Shown: piece by piece, positions 13,064-22,274 of the stretch
Numbering within the stretch: the stretch's first letter is position 1
Layout of the letters: the number at the start of each line of letters is the position of its first letter
Assembly (NCBI GenBank): GCA_003525905.1
Contig: DQIA01000118.1
Coordinates: 249 to 64,248, forward strand
Length of the DNA stretch: 64,000 bases
Direction: 5' to 3'
DNA from: Clostridiales bacterium
GTDB lineage: Bacteria > Bacillota > Clostridia > Oscillospirales > Oscillospiraceae
Position numbers and translations under genes: made by a program
Notes under the pieces: model-generated
The model's input: only the letters and a program-made list of their open reading frames with translations
Databases searched by the model: none
Told to the model about the DNA's origin: nothing

Positions 13064-13576
13064 ATGGCAGACCCTTATCGCAGCAACGGCTCGGCGGCCT
13101 ATGATGTCCGCCGCCGGAATACCGCACAGCCTCTGGAGCAGCCGGAGCGTCTGCCGGACGCGCCTGCGCGGCACAAGCCGGCGCGCCATGTCCGTGCACG
13201 TCTGGGTATCTCGCCCCTGACGGCGCTCGGCGCGGCCGCCGCCGTACTGATGCTTGCTCTGGTGGTGTTCAGCTATATCCGCCTCTATGAGGCGCGCAGC
13301 GATGTCGGCAAGCTGCAGACGCAGCTCAGCACGCTGGAGGAGCAGCAGGCCAGACTGCAGTCGCAGTATGACAATGCCCTCGATCTCGAGCAGATCGAAA
13401 AGCGCGCCAAGGAGCTTGGCATGCGCCAGCCGGGCAGCTCGCAGATCATCTATGTGCAGGTCGATGCGGACGATACGACGGAGGTCTATGCCGCGCCTGC
13501 GGAGAAGAATGTGTTCGTCCGCGTGATCGACGCATTCCGCAGCGCCTTTACGGACGCCATCAACTACTTCTCCTGA
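13064..13576 (+). CDS. ftsL: FtsL/DivIC-type cell division protein
   Basis: A 170-residue single-pass membrane protein: a basic cytoplasmic region (1-47), one membrane helix (ALGAAAAVLMLALVVFSYI, about 48-67), then a coiled coil (KLQTQLSTLEEQQARLQSQY) and a short extracytoplasmic tail with the ERAKELGM-like segment (here EKRAKELGMRQPG) typical of FtsL/DivIC. The protein should join FtsB/DivIC and FtsQ/DivIB in the divisome. Its position between rsmH and the transpeptidase gene is that of ftsL. The sequence is too divergent to separate FtsL from DivIC by itself; context decides. Confidence 0.82.
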   Translation: MADPYRSNGSAAYDVRRRNTAQPLEQPERLPDAPARHKPARHVRARLGISPLTALGAAAAVLMLALVVFSYIRLYEARSDVGKLQTQLSTLEEQQARLQSQYDNALDLEQIEKRAKELGMRQPGSSQIIYVQVDADDTTEVYAAPAEKNVFVRVIDAFRSAFTDAINYFS

Positions 13577-13651
13577 GCCTGCCGCAGAATTTCGGGAGGG
13601 ACGGCCATTTCAGGCATGGTCCCGCCGCCCGATTCATATCGTATACAGAGC

Positions 13652-13687
13652 ATGGGCGGTGAGTGAGAATTGCCGCCCATCTTTTTT
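13652..13687 (+). terminator. Terminator-like hairpin inside the dcw cluster
   Basis: ATGGGCGG and CCGCCCAT (13652-13659, 13673-13680) are followed by CTTTTTT. It sits in the unusually long 139-bp gap between ftsL and the transpeptidase gene, so it may be an attenuator lowering expression of the downstream murein genes. Confidence 0.5.
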
Positions 13688-13715
13688 CCACTGTTTTGCC
13701 CCGGGAGGGAATACT

Positions 13716-16064
13716 ATGAAGCAGCAACCGCAGAGAAGACGCCGCCGCGCGCCGAAGCGCGAGGAGGTCTCGACGACCCATGTGCGCAAGGGCATCTTTT
13801 GCCTGATGATCCTGCTGGGTGTCGTCAGCTTTTGCGCCGTGGCGGGCATGCTCGTGAAGCTCATGCTCGTCGACCACGATTATTATGAGGCAAAGGCCAT
13901 CCGCAACCAGACCCGCAGCACGAGCGTCACCGCCTCGCGCGGCACGATCTATGACCGCAACGGCAATGTGCTGGCGGCCTCGTCGAGCGTGGAGAATGTT
14001 TTCCTCGACCCGCTGGAGCTGTCGCAGAACAAGGTCGACGTCCCGGCGCTGGCAAAGAAGCTCGCGGCCGTGCTCGATCTGGATGCGGGCTGGATCGAGG
14101 AGCAGGCCGCCGATACGAGCCTGCGCTACAAGGTCATCAAGCGCCGCCAGGCGCAGGAGGTCTGCGACAAGGTCCGCGAGATCATTGCGGAGGATAAGAT
14201 CATCGGCGTGCATCTCGAGCCGGATTCGCAGCGCTACTATCCCTATCACGATGTCGCGGCGCAGATCATCGGCTTTACGAACACCGAGAACGTCGGCTCC
14301 GAGGGGCTGGAGGCCTATTATAATGACGAGCTGCAGGGCACGGCCGGAGCCGTCATCACGACGAAGGGCAACTACGAGACGCAGATGCTCTATTCCTATG
14401 AGAAGTATTATCAGGCGTCCGACGGCGACAGCATCCACCTGACGCTCGACACGACGGTGCAGTATTATCTGCAGAAGCAGATGCAGGACGCCGTGGACCG
14501 CTATGACGTGCTCAACGGCGCGTTCGGCATCGTTATGAACTGCAAAACGGGCGAGATCGTCGCCATGTGCACGCTCGGCAGCTATGACCCGAACGATTAT
14601 CAGGAAATTTATGACGAGGACCTGCGCACACAGATCGAAGAGCTTTACACCAAGGCGGAAAAGCAGCCCGAAAATTCCACGGCCCGCACGGAGGCCTTCA
14701 ACGCCTATAACGCCGCCGTGCGCGACGCCCGCCTGAAGCAGTGGCGCAACCGCTGCGTCTCCGACGGCTATGAACCTGGCTCGACGTTCAAGATCCTCAC
14801 GCTGGCGGCGGCGCTCGATTCCGGCGCAGTCACGACGGCCGATACGTTCTACTGCGGCGGCTCCGAGAAGATCGAGGGCCGCGAGCAGATCCTCAACTGC
14901 TGGAACCATGCCGGCCACGGCAGCGAGACCACGGCGCAGGCCCTGCAGAAATCCTGCAACATCGCCTTCGCCCACATCGGCCTGCGGACGGGCGGCGGCA
15001 CGCTGTATGACTACTGCCGCGCCTTCGGCCTGATGGAGCAGACGGGCATCGACCTGCCAGGCGAGGCCTCCGGCGTGTTCCACACGCGCGAGCGCCTGGC
15101 CAACACCGCCTCCTACGGCACGAGCTACCTCATCGCAACGTCGTTCGGCCAGACCATCAAGCCGACGCCCATCCAGCTCGTCACGGCTATTTCCGCCGTG
15201 GTGAACGGCGGCTACCTGCTCGAGCCCTATGTCGTCTCGGAGATCGTCGACTCCGAGGGCAACGTCGTGCAGCAGAACGCCCGCACCGTCGTGCGGCAGG
15301 TCATCTCCGAGGAGACGTCCGCCACGATGCGGCAGATCATTGAGTCCGTCGTCACGGAGGGCACGGCAAAGAACGGCAGCGTCGTCGGCTACCGCATCGG
15401 CGGCAAGACCGGCACGGCCGAAAAGACCGACCAGACCGATTCGAACGGTCAGCAGACGAACGACAAGATCGTCTCGTTTGTCGGCATTGCGCCGATGGAC
15501 GATCCGGAGTATGTGGTACTCATCGCACTTGATACGCCGAACCCCGCCACCGGCACCTATATCTCCGGCGGCGTTATGGCCGCGCCGACCGTCGCCCGCG
15601 TGATGGAGGATATTCTGCCCTATCTCGGCGTCGAGCCGGATTATTCCGAGGTGGATATGTCCCGCGTGACGGTCCGCATGCCGAATCTGGCCGGGAAGAC
15701 CGAGTCCGAGGCGGCTGCCATTCTGGAGGAAGATCACCTGAACTACAAGATCATCGGCGACGGCGACAAGATCGTCAGCCAGATCCCGGCCCACGGCCGT
15801 GAGCTGCCCGGCAATTCGACCGTGCTGCTCTATACGGACGATTCCATGCCGACCGACGAGGTCGAGGTGCCGAATCTGACGGGTATGACCGTGGCGCAGG
15901 CCAGCACGACGCTGTCCCAGCTCGGGCTCTATCTGCAGGCCAAGGGCACGGATTCGAATGCATGGTACGTCGTGGTGACAAAGCAGGACATCGACGCCGG
16001 AACAAAGGTCCCGCGCGGCACGATGATCGCCGTCACATTCACGGATACGACCGCACTGGATTAA
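13716..16064 (+). CDS. Class B penicillin-binding protein with two PASTA domains (FtsI/SpoVD type)
   Basis: A 782-residue D,D-transpeptidase for septal peptidoglycan. A basic N-terminus and one membrane anchor (about residues 29-51) precede the dimerisation domain and the transpeptidase domain. Active-site motifs are S356-T-F-K359, S413-C-N415 and K564-T-G566. Two PASTA repeats close the protein (starting VRMPNLAGKTESEA and VEVPNLTGMTVAQA), as in PBP2x and SpoVD. The start MKQQPQ at 13716 follows GGGAGGG; an upstream frame start at 13659 lacks a site. It may serve as the vegetative FtsI or the spore-cortex SpoVD; only one copy is seen in this window. Confidence 0.93.
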   Translation: MKQQPQRRRRRAPKREEVSTTHVRKGIFCLMILLGVVSFCAVAGMLVKLMLVDHDYYEAKAIRNQTRSTSVTASRGTIYDRNGNVLAASSSVENVFLDPLELSQNKVDVPALAKKLAAVLDLDAGWIEEQAADTSLRYKVIKRRQAQEVCDKVREIIAEDKIIGVHLEPDSQRYYPYHDVAAQIIGFTNTENVGSEGLEAYYNDELQGTAGAVITTKGNYETQMLYSYEKYYQASDGDSIHLTLDTTVQYYLQKQMQDAVDRYDVLNGAFGIVMNCKTGEIVAMCTLGSYDPNDYQEIYDEDLRTQIEELYTKAEKQPENSTARTEAFNAYNAAVRDARLKQWRNRCVSDGYEPGSTFKILTLAAALDSGAVTTADTFYCGGSEKIEGREQILNCWNHAGHGSETTAQALQKSCNIAFAHIGLRTGGGTLYDYCRAFGLMEQTGIDLPGEASGVFHTRERLANTASYGTSYLIATSFGQTIKPTPIQLVTAISAVVNGGYLLEPYVVSEIVDSEGNVVQQNARTVVRQVISEETSATMRQIIESVVTEGTAKNGSVVGYRIGGKTGTAEKTDQTDSNGQQTNDKIVSFVGIAPMDDPEYVVLIALDTPNPATGTYISGGVMAAPTVARVMEDILPYLGVEPDYSEVDMSRVTVRMPNLAGKTESEAAAILEEDHLNYKIIGDGDKIVSQIPAHGRELPGNSTVLLYTDDSMPTDEVEVPNLTGMTVAQASTTLSQLGLYLQAKGTDSNAWYVVVTKQDIDAGTKVPRGTMIAVTFTDTTALD

Positions 16065-16079
16065 AGAAGGTTGAATGCA

Positions 16080-17537
16080 ATGAAATTACACGAGCTTTTG
16101 CAGGGCATCGAGGTGCTCGAACAGAACGCCGACCCGGAGCTGGAGCTGACGGGCGTGAGCTATGATTCCCGCTCGACCGCGCCCGGCGAGCTGTTTGCCG
16201 CCATTTCGGGCTATGCCACGGACGGCCACCGCTTCATTCCCGCCGCCCTTGCGCGCGGCGCGGCCTGCGTGCTGTGCGAGCACGACATGCCGGAGCACAC
16301 GCCGTGGGTGCGCGTGCGCGATGCGCGCGCGGCGCTGGCGCAGCTCGGCTGCAACTGGTTCGGCCATCCGGCGGAGCGCCTGTGCATGATCGGCGTGACG
16401 GGGACGAACGGCAAGACGACCGTGACCTGCCTTGTCAAGCATGTGCTCGAGCAGACGCTCGGCGCGAAGGTCGGCCTCATCGGCACGATCGAAAACCGCA
16501 TCGGCGACACCGTCGTCCCCACGGAGCGCACGACGCCCGAGAGCTTTGCCCTGCAGGGCCTGCTGCGGCAGATGCTCGATGCGGGCTGCACGCATGTGGT
16601 GATGGAGGTCTCGTCCCATGCGCTGGCGCTGCACCGCGTGGACGGCATCCCGTTCACGGTCGGTGCGTTCACGAACCTGACGGAGGACCACCTCGATTTC
16701 CATAAGACCATGGAGGCCTACGGAGCTGCCAAGGCCCGCCTGTTCCGGCTTTGCCGGACGGGTGTGCTCAATGCGGACGATCCGGCTTACCGGACCATGC
16801 TGCAGGGCGCGGCCTGTGCGCTGCTGCTCGTCGGCACCGGGAAGGACGCCGCGCTGCGCGCAGAGCAGGTGCAGCTTGCGCCGGATCATGTGGCGATGGA
16901 CGTGCGGGAAGGGGAGAAGGCGGCACATGTCCGCATCGGCATCCCCGGCCGCTTCACGGTCTCGAACGCGCTTCTGACGCTCGGCATTGCCCGCGCCCTC
17001 GGCATTGGGCTGGAGGACGCCTGCCGCGCGCTCGGCACGGCGGCGGGCGTAAAGGGCCGCATCGAGGTCGTGCCCACGCCGGGCCGCGATTACACCGTTC
17101 TCATCGACTATGCCCACACGCCGGACGGACTGGAGAACATTCTCCGTTCCGTGCGCGACTTCTGCCGCGGCCGCCTCATTGTGCTGTTCGGCTGCGGCGG
17201 CGACCGCGACCGGACAAAGCGCCCCATCATGGGCGAGATCGCCGCGCGGCTGGCCGACGTGCTCGTTGTGACGTCGGATAACCCCCGCACGGAGGAGCCG
17301 ATGGCCATCATCCGCGAGATCCTTGCCGGGATCCCGCAGACGGAGAAGCCCGTCTATGTGGAGGAGAACCGCCGCAGGGCCATCCGCATGACCTTGCGTT
17401 TCGCGCAAAAAGATGATATGATAGTGCTCGCCGGAAAAGGACATGAGACTTATCAGGTCCTCGGTACGGAAAAAATTCACTTTGACGAGCGCGAGGAAGT
17501 CGCCGCTTGTCTGCAAGAGGAAGACCATGAGCAATAA
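16080..17537 (+). CDS. murE: UDP-MurNAc-tripeptide synthetase MurE
   Basis: A 485-residue Mur ligase that adds the third amino acid to UDP-MurNAc-L-Ala-D-Glu. The ATP loop GTNGKTT is at residues 108-114. The substrate-selectivity motif is D400-N-P-R403, the form seen in enzymes that add meso-diaminopimelate, which predicts an mDAP-type cell wall. ATG 16080 is favoured over the in-frame TTG at 16071 because AAGAAGG is 9 bases upstream of the ATG but touches the TTG. The 3' end overlaps murF by 11 bp. Confidence 0.95.
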   Translation: MKLHELLQGIEVLEQNADPELELTGVSYDSRSTAPGELFAAISGYATDGHRFIPAALARGAACVLCEHDMPEHTPWVRVRDARAALAQLGCNWFGHPAERLCMIGVTGTNGKTTVTCLVKHVLEQTLGAKVGLIGTIENRIGDTVVPTERTTPESFALQGLLRQMLDAGCTHVVMEVSSHALALHRVDGIPFTVGAFTNLTEDHLDFHKTMEAYGAAKARLFRLCRTGVLNADDPAYRTMLQGAACALLLVGTGKDAALRAEQVQLAPDHVAMDVREGEKAAHVRIGIPGRFTVSNALLTLGIARALGIGLEDACRALGTAAGVKGRIEVVPTPGRDYTVLIDYAHTPDGLENILRSVRDFCRGRLIVLFGCGGDRDRTKRPIMGEIAARLADVLVVTSDNPRTEEPMAIIREILAGIPQTEKPVYVEENRRRAIRMTLRFAQKDDMIVLAGKGHETYQVLGTEKIHFDEREEVAACLQEEDHEQ

Positions 17538-18888
17538 GACCCTGACGCTCGGGCAGGCCGCCGCGTGGTGCGGCGGTCAGATCGCCCCCGAGCTGGAAGA
17601 ACGGCCGTTTTTCGGCGCAAATTTTGATTCTCGCCTGATCCGGCCCGGCGAGCTGTTCGCAGCCCTGCCCGGCGCGCGCGACGGCCATGACTTTGCGGCC
17701 TCCGCGCTGGAGCGCGGCGCGGCTGCCGTGCTGGCCAGCCGCCCGGTGGACGGTCCTGCGATCTATGTCGAAGACACGTCCCGCGCCCTGCGTGACATCG
17801 CCCGCGGCTACCGCGAGAGCCTGCCGTGCCGCTGCGTCGGCATCACGGGAAGCGTCGGCAAGACGACGACGAAGGAAATGATCGCCGCCGTCCTGCGCAC
17901 GGCACTGCACACGCAGTGGACGGAAAAGAATTATAACAATGAGATCGGCCTGCCGGTCAGCGTCCTGCGGCTGAAGCCGGACTGCGAGGCGGCCGTGCTC
18001 GAGATGGGAATGAACCACTTCGGCGAGCTGTCCGTGCTCACGCGCATCGCGCAGCCGGACCTGGCCGTGATCACGAACATCGGCACGATGCACATCGAAA
18101 ATCTCGGCTCGCGAGAGGGCATCCTCCGCGCCAAGCTTGAGATCCTCGAGGGCCTGCGTCCCGGCGGACGCGTGATCTTCAACGGGGACGACGCCCTGCT
18201 GCGGCCGCTGGCCGCGCGGTATCACGCCGTGTGCTTCGGCCTGTCCGAGGGCTGCGACGTGCGCGCCTCCCGCGTGTGCGAATCGGCAGAGGGAAGCAAA
18301 TTTACGGTCCACGCCTTCGGAAAGAGCTTTGAGGCCGCACTGAGCGTGCCGGGCCTGCACAATGTGCTCGACGCGCTGGCGGCTGCGGCCGTCGGATTGC
18401 TGCTTGGGCTGAGCCCGGAGCAGATCGCAGAAGGCCTGCGGTCCTATGCGCCGCTGCGGCAGCGGGTCAGCCATGCGGCGGGCATGACGATCATTGACGA
18501 CTGCTACAACGCCGGGCCCGAGTCCATGCGCGCCGCGCTGCGGGTGCTGGCAGGCACGCCGACGGAGGGCCGCCGCATCGCTGTACTCGGTGGTATGCTG
18601 GAGTTGGGCGATTTTGCGCCGGAGCTCCATGCCGGGGTCGGCCGCGAGGCCGCAAAGACGGCGGATCTGCTGCTGGCCTACGGCCCGTGCAGCGAATGCT
18701 ATGTGCAGGGCGCGCACGAGGCGGGCCTTGCCGGGGCACGGGCCTTTGCCACGCACGATGCGCTCGTCGCTGCGCTGGAGGAGACCTGCCGCGCAGGAGA
18801 CACGCTGCTGTTCAAGGGCAGCCACGGCATGCATATGGAGCAGGTGCTTGCGCACTTTTTGAAAACGAAAGAACATATGGGGGAATGA
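17527..18888 (+). CDS. murF: UDP-MurNAc-tripeptide--D-Ala-D-Ala ligase MurF
   Basis: A 453-residue Mur ligase adding D-Ala-D-Ala to the UDP-MurNAc tripeptide, the last cytoplasmic ligation of peptidoglycan synthesis. ITGSVGKTTTKEMI (about residues 110-123) is the ATP loop, KNYNNEIGLP the following conserved segment, and DDCYNAGPESMRAAL the C-terminal family motif. The ATG lies within the last codons of murE with AAGAGG upstream, so the two are translationally coupled. The start choice is supported by the normal family N-terminus LTLGQAAAWCGG. Confidence 0.95.
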   Translation: MSNKTLTLGQAAAWCGGQIAPELEERPFFGANFDSRLIRPGELFAALPGARDGHDFAASALERGAAAVLASRPVDGPAIYVEDTSRALRDIARGYRESLPCRCVGITGSVGKTTTKEMIAAVLRTALHTQWTEKNYNNEIGLPVSVLRLKPDCEAAVLEMGMNHFGELSVLTRIAQPDLAVITNIGTMHIENLGSREGILRAKLEILEGLRPGGRVIFNGDDALLRPLAARYHAVCFGLSEGCDVRASRVCESAEGSKFTVHAFGKSFEAALSVPGLHNVLDALAAAAVGLLLGLSPEQIAEGLRSYAPLRQRVSHAAGMTIIDDCYNAGPESMRAALRVLAGTPTEGRRIAVLGGMLELGDFAPELHAGVGREAAKTADLLLAYGPCSECYVQGAHEAGLAGARAFATHDALVAALEETCRAGDTLLFKGSHGMHMEQVLAHFLKTKEHMGE

Positions 18889-18891
18889 AAA

Positions 18892-19890
18892 ATGGAACCT
18901 ACGCTGATCTGGATCCTTGTTTCGGTGCTGGGCGGCTTCGTTCTGGCGCTGCTGCTCGGCCGGGGGCTTGTTCCGGCGCTGCGCGCGCTGAAGGCGGGCC
19001 AGTCCATCCGGGAAGTCGGCCCGAAGTGGCATCAGGGCAAGGCGGGCACGCCGACCATGGGCGGCATCGTCTTTATTCTGTCGTCGCTTTTGTGCATCGT
19101 CACCGGCTGGCATGCCATGCGCGAGACCGGCGACTATAAACACCTGCTTGTGCTGGCGCTGGCGCTGATGTTCGGCCTGATCGGCTTTGCCGATGACTTC
19201 ATCAAGGTGAAGAAAAAGCGCAATCTCGGCCTGACGGGCCTGCAGAAGCTCGTTCTGCAGGTGCTGGCGGCCTGCCTGTTCCTCGCCGGCATGCATTTTA
19301 CGAATGCCCTGACGTATGATCTCTATATCCCGTTTGTCCGGGAGCCGCTCGTCCACATCCCGCCGCTGGTCTATCTGGCGCTGTCCGTGTTCATCATCGT
19401 CGGCTGCGTCAACGCCGTCAACCTGACGGACGGCATCGACGGCCTTGCCACGGGCGTGACGCTTCCCGTGATGCTGTTCTTCACGCTCGTGTCCATGACG
19501 GCGAAGCAGTGGGGCCTTGCCACGTTCCCGGCGACGCTTGTCGGCGCGCTCGGCGGCTTCCTGTTCTATAATTTCTACCCCGCCAAGACGTTTATGGGCG
19601 ACACCGGCTCGCTGTATCTCGGCGGCGCGGTGTGCGGCCTTGCCTATGCGCTCGATATGCCGCTCGTGCTGCTGTTCGTGGGCCTCATCTACATCATTGA
19701 GACGCTGTCCGATATCCTGCAGGTGAGCTACTTCAAGCTGACGCATGGCAAGCGCATCTTCAAGATGGCCCCGATCCATCATCATTTTGAAATGTGCGGC
19801 TGGTCGGAGAAAAAAATCTGGGTGGTCTTCGTCTCCGTCACCGTGATCATGTGCGTGATCGCCTGGTTCGGCGTGCGCATCTGGTTCTGA
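18892..19890 (+). CDS. mraY: Phospho-MurNAc-pentapeptide-transferase MraY
   Basis: A 332-residue integral membrane enzyme with about ten helices that transfers phospho-MurNAc-pentapeptide to undecaprenyl phosphate, giving lipid I. Diagnostic motifs are GTPTMGGI near the N-terminus, FADDFIKVKKKRN (about 99-111, catalytic aspartates), NAVNLTDGIDGLA, and APIHHHFE near the C-terminus. It starts 3 bp after the murF stop. Confidence 0.96.
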   Translation: MEPTLIWILVSVLGGFVLALLLGRGLVPALRALKAGQSIREVGPKWHQGKAGTPTMGGIVFILSSLLCIVTGWHAMRETGDYKHLLVLALALMFGLIGFADDFIKVKKKRNLGLTGLQKLVLQVLAACLFLAGMHFTNALTYDLYIPFVREPLVHIPPLVYLALSVFIIVGCVNAVNLTDGIDGLATGVTLPVMLFFTLVSMTAKQWGLATFPATLVGALGGFLFYNFYPAKTFMGDTGSLYLGGAVCGLAYALDMPLVLLFVGLIYIIETLSDILQVSYFKLTHGKRIFKMAPIHHHFEMCGWSEKKIWVVFVSVTVIMCVIAWFGVRIWF

Positions 19891-19931
19891 TCTGATTTCT
19901 GCACGCTATCCCGCGGAGAGGAGGTGCGGCC

Positions 19932-21080
19932 ATGTCCCACAGAGAAAAGCAACTGAAAAAGAGCGCGGTGCGTGTTGTGGAGAGCGATCTCGGCGTCATT
20001 GACCTGCCGTACCTGCTGCTGACGCTGCTGCTGGTGGCCATCGGCCTGCTGGTGCTGTTCTCCGCAAGCTATGCCCGCGCTTATTACGAGACGAAAAACG
20101 CAGCCTCAGTCTTCGTGAATCAGCTCATTTTTGCCGTGATGGGCATCGGTGTGATGTGGCTCATCAGCCGCGTGCCATATGAATGGTATCAGAAGCTGTC
20201 GCTCCTGATCCTGGCTGCGTCCATCGGCCTGCTGGTCCTCGTGCCGTTCATCGGCACGGAGAGCGGCGGCGCGACGCGCTGGCTCGACTTCGGCTTCGTG
20301 AGCTTCCAGCCGTCCGAGATTGCAAAATTCGGCGTCATCTGCTCGTTTGCGGCCATTATGGCGGCGCACACGCGGGATATGAAGACGATCCGCTACGGTG
20401 TGGCGCCCTATGTCGTGATCCTCGGCATCATCGCCGTGCTGCTCTACCTCGAACCGCACATGTCTGCGACGCTCATCATTCTGGCACTCGGCTTTATCCT
20501 CATGACGCTCGGCGGTACGGACTGGAAGTATTTGGTCGGTCTTGTTATTCTGGGCTGCCTGCTCGTTGCCGTTTATCTTCTGACGAAGGGCTACACCGGC
20601 GGACGCATCAGCGCATGGCTGCACCCGGAGAACGACCCGCTCGACAAGGGCCTGCAGGTGCTGCAGTCGCAGTATGCCATCGGCTCCGGCGGCCTGCTGG
20701 GCCTCGGCTTCGGCCGCGGCCGCCAGAAGTATCTCTACCTGCCGGAGGAGCATAACGACTATATCTTCGCCATTGCGTGCGAGGAGCTGGGCTTTGTAGG
20801 AGCCATCGGCATCCTCATCCTGTTCGCTCTGCTCATCATCCGCGGCTACTGGATCGCCATGCATGCGCGCGACCGCTTCTCCATGCTGCTGGCCGCAGGC
20901 CTGACGACGCTTCTGGCCCTGCAGGTGTTCCTGAACGTCGCCGTTGTGACGAATCTTCTGCCCTCCACGGGCATTTCGCTGCCGTTCTTCTCCTATGGCG
21001 GAACCGCGCTCATCATGCAGCTCGCCGAAAACGGCATCGTGCTGAATGTGTCGCGCAGCATTACCCAAAGTCCCAGATAA
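19932..21080 (+). CDS. ftsW: SEDS family peptidoglycan glycosyltransferase FtsW
   Basis: A 382-residue protein with about ten membrane segments, of the shape, elongation, division and sporulation family that polymerises lipid II. LLLTLLLVAIGLLVLFSAS opens the first helix; GGATRWLDFGFVSFQPSEIAKF and NDYIFAIACEELGFVG are the family signatures, and GISLPFFSYGGTALI lies near the C-terminus. It should pair with the class B penicillin-binding protein encoded upstream. A clear GAGAGGAGG precedes the ATG. Confidence 0.93.
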   Translation: MSHREKQLKKSAVRVVESDLGVIDLPYLLLTLLLVAIGLLVLFSASYARAYYETKNAASVFVNQLIFAVMGIGVMWLISRVPYEWYQKLSLLILAASIGLLVLVPFIGTESGGATRWLDFGFVSFQPSEIAKFGVICSFAAIMAAHTRDMKTIRYGVAPYVVILGIIAVLLYLEPHMSATLIILALGFILMTLGGTDWKYLVGLVILGCLLVAVYLLTKGYTGGRISAWLHPENDPLDKGLQVLQSQYAIGSGGLLGLGFGRGRQKYLYLPEEHNDYIFAIACEELGFVGAIGILILFALLIIRGYWIAMHARDRFSMLLAAGLTTLLALQVFLNVAVVTNLLPSTGISLPFFSYGGTALIMQLAENGIVLNVSRSITQSPR

Positions 21081-21098
21081 GTCAAAGGAGGCAGGCCC

Positions 21099-22232
21099 AT
21101 GAAGGCCGTATTCACCTGCGGCGGAACGGGCGGACACATCAATCCCGCCCTTGCCGTTGCGCGCGTGCTGCTCGAGCGCCGTCCGGACAGCGAGATCCTG
21201 TTTGTCGGCGCGGAGGACGGCATGGAGGCCACTCTGGTCCCGCGCGAGGGCTTCCGGCTCGAAACGCTGCAGATCTCCAGCTATATGCGCAGCCTGAAGC
21301 CGAGCGCCATCCGGCATAACGTCAGGGCTGCGCTCTCCATCCGCCGCGCACTGAAAAAGGCGGACCGCATCATCCGCGATTTCCAGCCGGACGTCATCCT
21401 CGGCACGGGCGGCTATGCCAGCTATCCGATGCTCCACGAGGGCGCGCGCCTCGGCATTCCCACGGCCGTGCACGAGTCAAACGCCGTGCCGGGCCTCGCC
21501 ACAAAAATGGTGGCCGACAAGGTCGACCGCATCCTGGTGAGTTTCGCGGACAGCCGCTCGGCCTACCGCGACCCGTCCCGTGTTATCGCGGTCGGTATGC
21601 CCGTACGGGAGGAGTTCGTCTTCACCCGCCGCGCCGACGCCCGCCGCGCTCTCGGCCTCGACGAGAAGACGCCGATGATCGTCTCTGCCTGGGGCAGTCT
21701 CGGCGCGCGCGAAATGAACAAGAAGATCGCGCAGTTCATGAAGCTCGAATGCGAGCAGGACTGCTGGCGGCATATCCATGCGACCGGCTCGTTCGGCTGG
21801 CGCTGGATGCCGGACTATGTGAAGGAGCAGGGAGTCGAGCTGGAAAAGCACCCGCTCATCACGATGCAGGAATATATCTATAACATGCCGGAGCTTATGG
21901 CGGCGGCCGATGTGGTCATCAGCCGCGCCGGAGCCTCGACACTCAACGAGATCGCCGCAGCGGGCACGCCGTGCATCATCGTCCCGTCGCCGAATGTGAC
22001 GAACGATCATCAGGAGAAAAACGCCCGCATCCTCGAGCAGCACGGCGCGGCCGTCGTACTGCATGAGAACCACTGCGACGGCGAGCTGCTGTTCCGCACG
22101 ACGCAGGAGCTGCTGGCCGACGCCCCGCGCCGCGCTGCCATGCGCAGGGCGCTGCAGGAGCTGGCGGTCGTCGATTCCGCGTCCCGCATCTGTGATATCA
22201 TTCTGAATCTGGCTAAAACACACAAATCCTGA
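21099..22232 (+). CDS. murG: Undecaprenyl-PP-MurNAc-pentapeptide GlcNAc transferase MurG
   Basis: A 377-residue GT28 enzyme that converts lipid I to lipid II at the inner face of the membrane. The N-terminal loop CGGTGGHINPALAVA, the central ILGTGGYASYP, and the C-terminal ISRAGASTLNEIAAAGTPCIIVP are the family motifs in order. AAAGGAGG precedes the start; it follows ftsW by 18 bp and precedes murA, so it belongs to the same operon. Confidence 0.96.
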   Translation: MKAVFTCGGTGGHINPALAVARVLLERRPDSEILFVGAEDGMEATLVPREGFRLETLQISSYMRSLKPSAIRHNVRAALSIRRALKKADRIIRDFQPDVILGTGGYASYPMLHEGARLGIPTAVHESNAVPGLATKMVADKVDRILVSFADSRSAYRDPSRVIAVGMPVREEFVFTRRADARRALGLDEKTPMIVSAWGSLGAREMNKKIAQFMKLECEQDCWRHIHATGSFGWRWMPDYVKEQGVELEKHPLITMQEYIYNMPELMAAADVVISRAGASTLNEIAAAGTPCIIVPSPNVTNDHQEKNARILEQHGAAVVLHENHCDGELLFRTTQELLADAPRRAAMRRALQELAVVDSASRICDIILNLAKTHKS

Positions 22233-22274
22233 CCGCCGCATAGGATGGGGCATCTTCCCATCCGGAGGTCGGTC

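Noticed and set aside
13560-15794. Long antisense frame over the penicillin-binding protein gene
   Set aside because: Shadow of a clearly functional gene with all transpeptidase motifs on the plus strand.
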